Source: Frondihabitans sp. (GTDB taxonomy: Bacteria > Actinomycetota > Actinomycetes > Actinomycetales > Microbacteriaceae). From it: a stretch of 7,074 bases of DNA. Shown one piece after another: positions 6,055 to 7,074 of the stretch (positions are counted from its first letter, which is position 1; every line of letters starts with the position of its first letter). The notes beneath the pieces are model-generated. The model was not told the DNA's origin. It ran no database searches and worked only from the letters and a program-made list of their open reading frames with translations. The position numbers were made by a program, and so were the translations under genes. The stretch lies in NCBI GenBank assembly GCA_025464735.1, contig JAODMX010000116.1, positions 1 through 7,074 on the forward strand. The letters are read 5' to 3'.

Positions 6055-6903
6055 ATGCCGAGCGTCACCGCACCGGGCAGCGAAATCGCCCAGACTCTCG
6101 ACTCGGCCGCGACTGTGCTCGCGGGCCGCCGTCTCGCAGTGCTCACCGGCGCCGGGATCTCGACCGATTCGGGGATCCCCGACTACCGGGGTGAGGGCGC
6201 CCCCGCACGTCACCCGATGACGTTCCAGCAGTTCCGCTCCAACGAAGACTTCCGCAAGCGCTACTGGGCCGGGAGCCATCTCGGCTACCGACATTTCGCT
6301 GCGGCGGGGCCGAACGAGGGGCATCGCGCGCTCGCCGCTCTCGAGCGCGCAGGCGTGACGAACGGTGTCGTGACCCAGAATGTCGACGGTCTTCATCTAC
6401 GGGCGGGATCCTCACGGGTCGTTGATCTGCACGGCACAGTCGACCGCGTCGTGTGCCTCACCTGCGGTCAGGAGTTCGCCCGCGACACCATCGCCGAGCG
6501 CATGGCCAAGGCCAACCCGTGGCTTGAACGCCCTGACGAGGTGCGTCTCAATCCGGATGGCGATGTCGAGGTCGACGACATCGAGTCGTTCGAAGTGCCG
6601 GCCTGCACCGTCTGCTCCGGGATGCTGAAGCCCGACGTCGTCTTCTTCGGCGAATTCGTCCCCGTCGAGCGCTTCGCCGAGGCCAAGGCCATGGTGCAAG
6701 CGGCGGAGGCGTTGATCGTCGCGGGGTCGTCGCTGGTGGTCAACTCCGGGATCCGGCTTCTGGAGACCGCCCTCCGCAAGAAAGTGCCGGTGGTCATCAT
6801 CAATCGGGGAACGACCAAGGGCGACGCCCGCGCCACCGTTAAGCTGAACGCCGGCACGTCGGAGACCCTGGCGGCCCTGGCCGATCGGCTCGTCGCGGTC
6901 TGA
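6055..6903 (+). CDS. Class II (SIRT4-like) Sir2-family NAD-dependent protein deacylase
   Basis: Sirtuins use NAD+ to remove acyl groups from lysines (or transfer ADP-ribose), making nicotinamide and O-acyl-ADP-ribose; this one has no export signal and is cytoplasmic. It is 282 aa from ATG 6055. Seen: NAD-binding [16 protein letters not shown] (31-46); [13 protein letters not shown] (69-81); TQNVDGLH (107-114); catalytic His126 in [10 protein letters not shown]; zinc Cys134/Cys137 (CLTC) and Cys184/Cys187 (CTVC); [10 protein letters not shown] (191-200); and GSSLVVNSG (224-232). GIPDYRG, the RYWA block, the roughly 46-residue span between Cys pairs containing NPDGDVEV, and VPACTVCSG match the class II/SIRT4 pattern rather than CobB-type class III. 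The start is set by GAGGAG 7 nt upstream and a -10 box at 6020. A histidine phosphatase gene follows after 41 nt on the same strand, probably in the same transcript. All catalytic and zinc residues are present. Confidence 0.96.
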   Translation: MPSVTAPGSEIAQTLDSAATVLAGRRLAVLTGAGISTDSGIPDYRGEGAPARHPMTFQQFRSNEDFRKRYWAGSHLGYRHFAAAGPNEGHRALAALERAGVTNGVVTQNVDGLHLRAGSSRVVDLHGTVDRVVCLTCGQEFARDTIAERMAKANPWLERPDEVRLNPDGDVEVDDIESFEVPACTVCSGMLKPDVVFFGEFVPVERFAEAKAMVQAAEALIVAGSSLVVNSGIRLLETALRKKVPVVIINRGTTKGDARATVKLNAGTSETLAALADRLVAV

Positions 6904-6930
6904 GATTAGTTCTTGGGCCCCCGGGCCGCT

Positions 6931-6935
6931 GGAGG
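6931..6935 (+). promoter_or_regulatory. Shine-Dalgarno site for the histidine phosphatase gene
   Basis: GGAGG lies 9 nt before ATG 6945, within the usual range, and supports that start. The 41-nt gap to the sirtuin stop holds no -10-like hexamer that I can place. Confidence 0.6.
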
Positions 6936-6944
6936 ACGCTTTCG

Positions 6945-7074
6945 ATGACACTGCTCTACCTCGTGCGACATGGCGAGACCGATTGGAACAAGGCACGCCG
7001 GATCCAGGGCGCAACCGACATCCCGCTGAACAACCGGGGCCGCGAGCAGGCTGCGGCGGCGGCAGAACTCCTCG
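6945..7074 (+). CDS. Histidine phosphatase (phosphoglycerate mutase superfamily), N-terminal part (cut by right edge)
   Basis: Only 43 codons are present before the window ends. Seen: [19 protein letters not shown] (residues 4-22), with the phospho-accepting His9 in the RHG motif, then [13 protein letters not shown], the conserved first strand and helix of the family. Known: these enzymes move or remove phosphate through a phosphohistidine and include cofactor-dependent phosphoglycerate mutases, alpha-ribazole phosphatase (CobC-like), broad phosphatases and others. Which one this is cannot be decided without the rest. The ATG is preceded by GGAGG at 9 nt. It lies 41 nt after the sirtuin stop on the same strand, so cotranscription is likely; a functional link to the sirtuin is not shown. 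Confidence 0.9.
   Translation, partial: MTLLYLVRHGETDWNKARRIQGATDIPLNNRGREQAAAAAELL

Noticed and set aside
5055..6194. Plus-strand open frame (379 codons) spanning the RNA methyltransferase, the divergent spacer and the sirtuin start
   Set aside because: It crosses a clear promoter and Shine-Dalgarno region and overlaps two well-supported genes; composition is typical of a shadow frame.
6916..6927. GGCCC-CC-GGGCC inverted repeat after the sirtuin as a terminator
   Set aside because: The loop would be only 2 nt and no T run follows; the next gene starts 18 nt on with its own Shine-Dalgarno site, so readthrough is more likely.
6412..7014. Minus-strand open frame (200 codons) opposite the sirtuin and histidine phosphatase
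   Set aside because: Shadow of two motif-complete plus-strand genes.

Overview
The window is high-GC, gene-dense actinobacterial chromosome. GTG and TTG starts, gaps under about 115 bp and the protein families all fit. The order Microbacteriales, probably family Microbacteriaceae, is my best guess, but that is inference from protein style and not a database result. There are eight protein genes, two of them cut by the window edges. I see no RNA genes, mobile elements, CRISPR arrays or phage genes. No stretch longer than 300 bases lacks a gene.

Left block, minus strand (3054 down to 1): an acyl-CoA dehydrogenase-fold flavoprotein, then DNA polymerase IV (dinB), then the N-terminal 180 residues of an SF2 DEAD/DEAH-type helicase that runs off the left edge. 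dinB and the helicase are 11 bp apart and are probably cotranscribed, giving a likely DNA damage or replication pair.

Middle: a cytoplasmic SGNH/GDSL hydrolase on the plus strand diverges from the acyl-CoA dehydrogenase across a very short spacer, where both genes look leaderless. It converges tail to tail, 8 bp apart, with a secreted or membrane-anchored S11-family D-alanyl-D-alanine carboxypeptidase on the minus strand. The carboxypeptidase start overlaps the stop of an upstream SpoU/TrmH RNA methyltransferase (ATGA overlap), so those two form a coupled pair.

Right block, plus strand: a class II (SIRT4-like) sirtuin with a clear -10 box and Shine-Dalgarno site, followed 41 bp later by the first 43 codons of a histidine phosphatase (phosphoglycerate mutase superfamily) cut by the right edge. 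A 21-bp dyad brackets the sirtuin -10 box and may be an operator.

Overall this looks like ordinary conserved chromosome, and I found no convincing evidence of a new multi-gene system. The points most worth a second look are the divergent leaderless start region, the dyad over the sirtuin promoter, the non-canonical active site of the acyl-CoA dehydrogenase homologue, the SIRT4-like bacterial sirtuin, and the degenerate clamp-binding motif of Pol IV.
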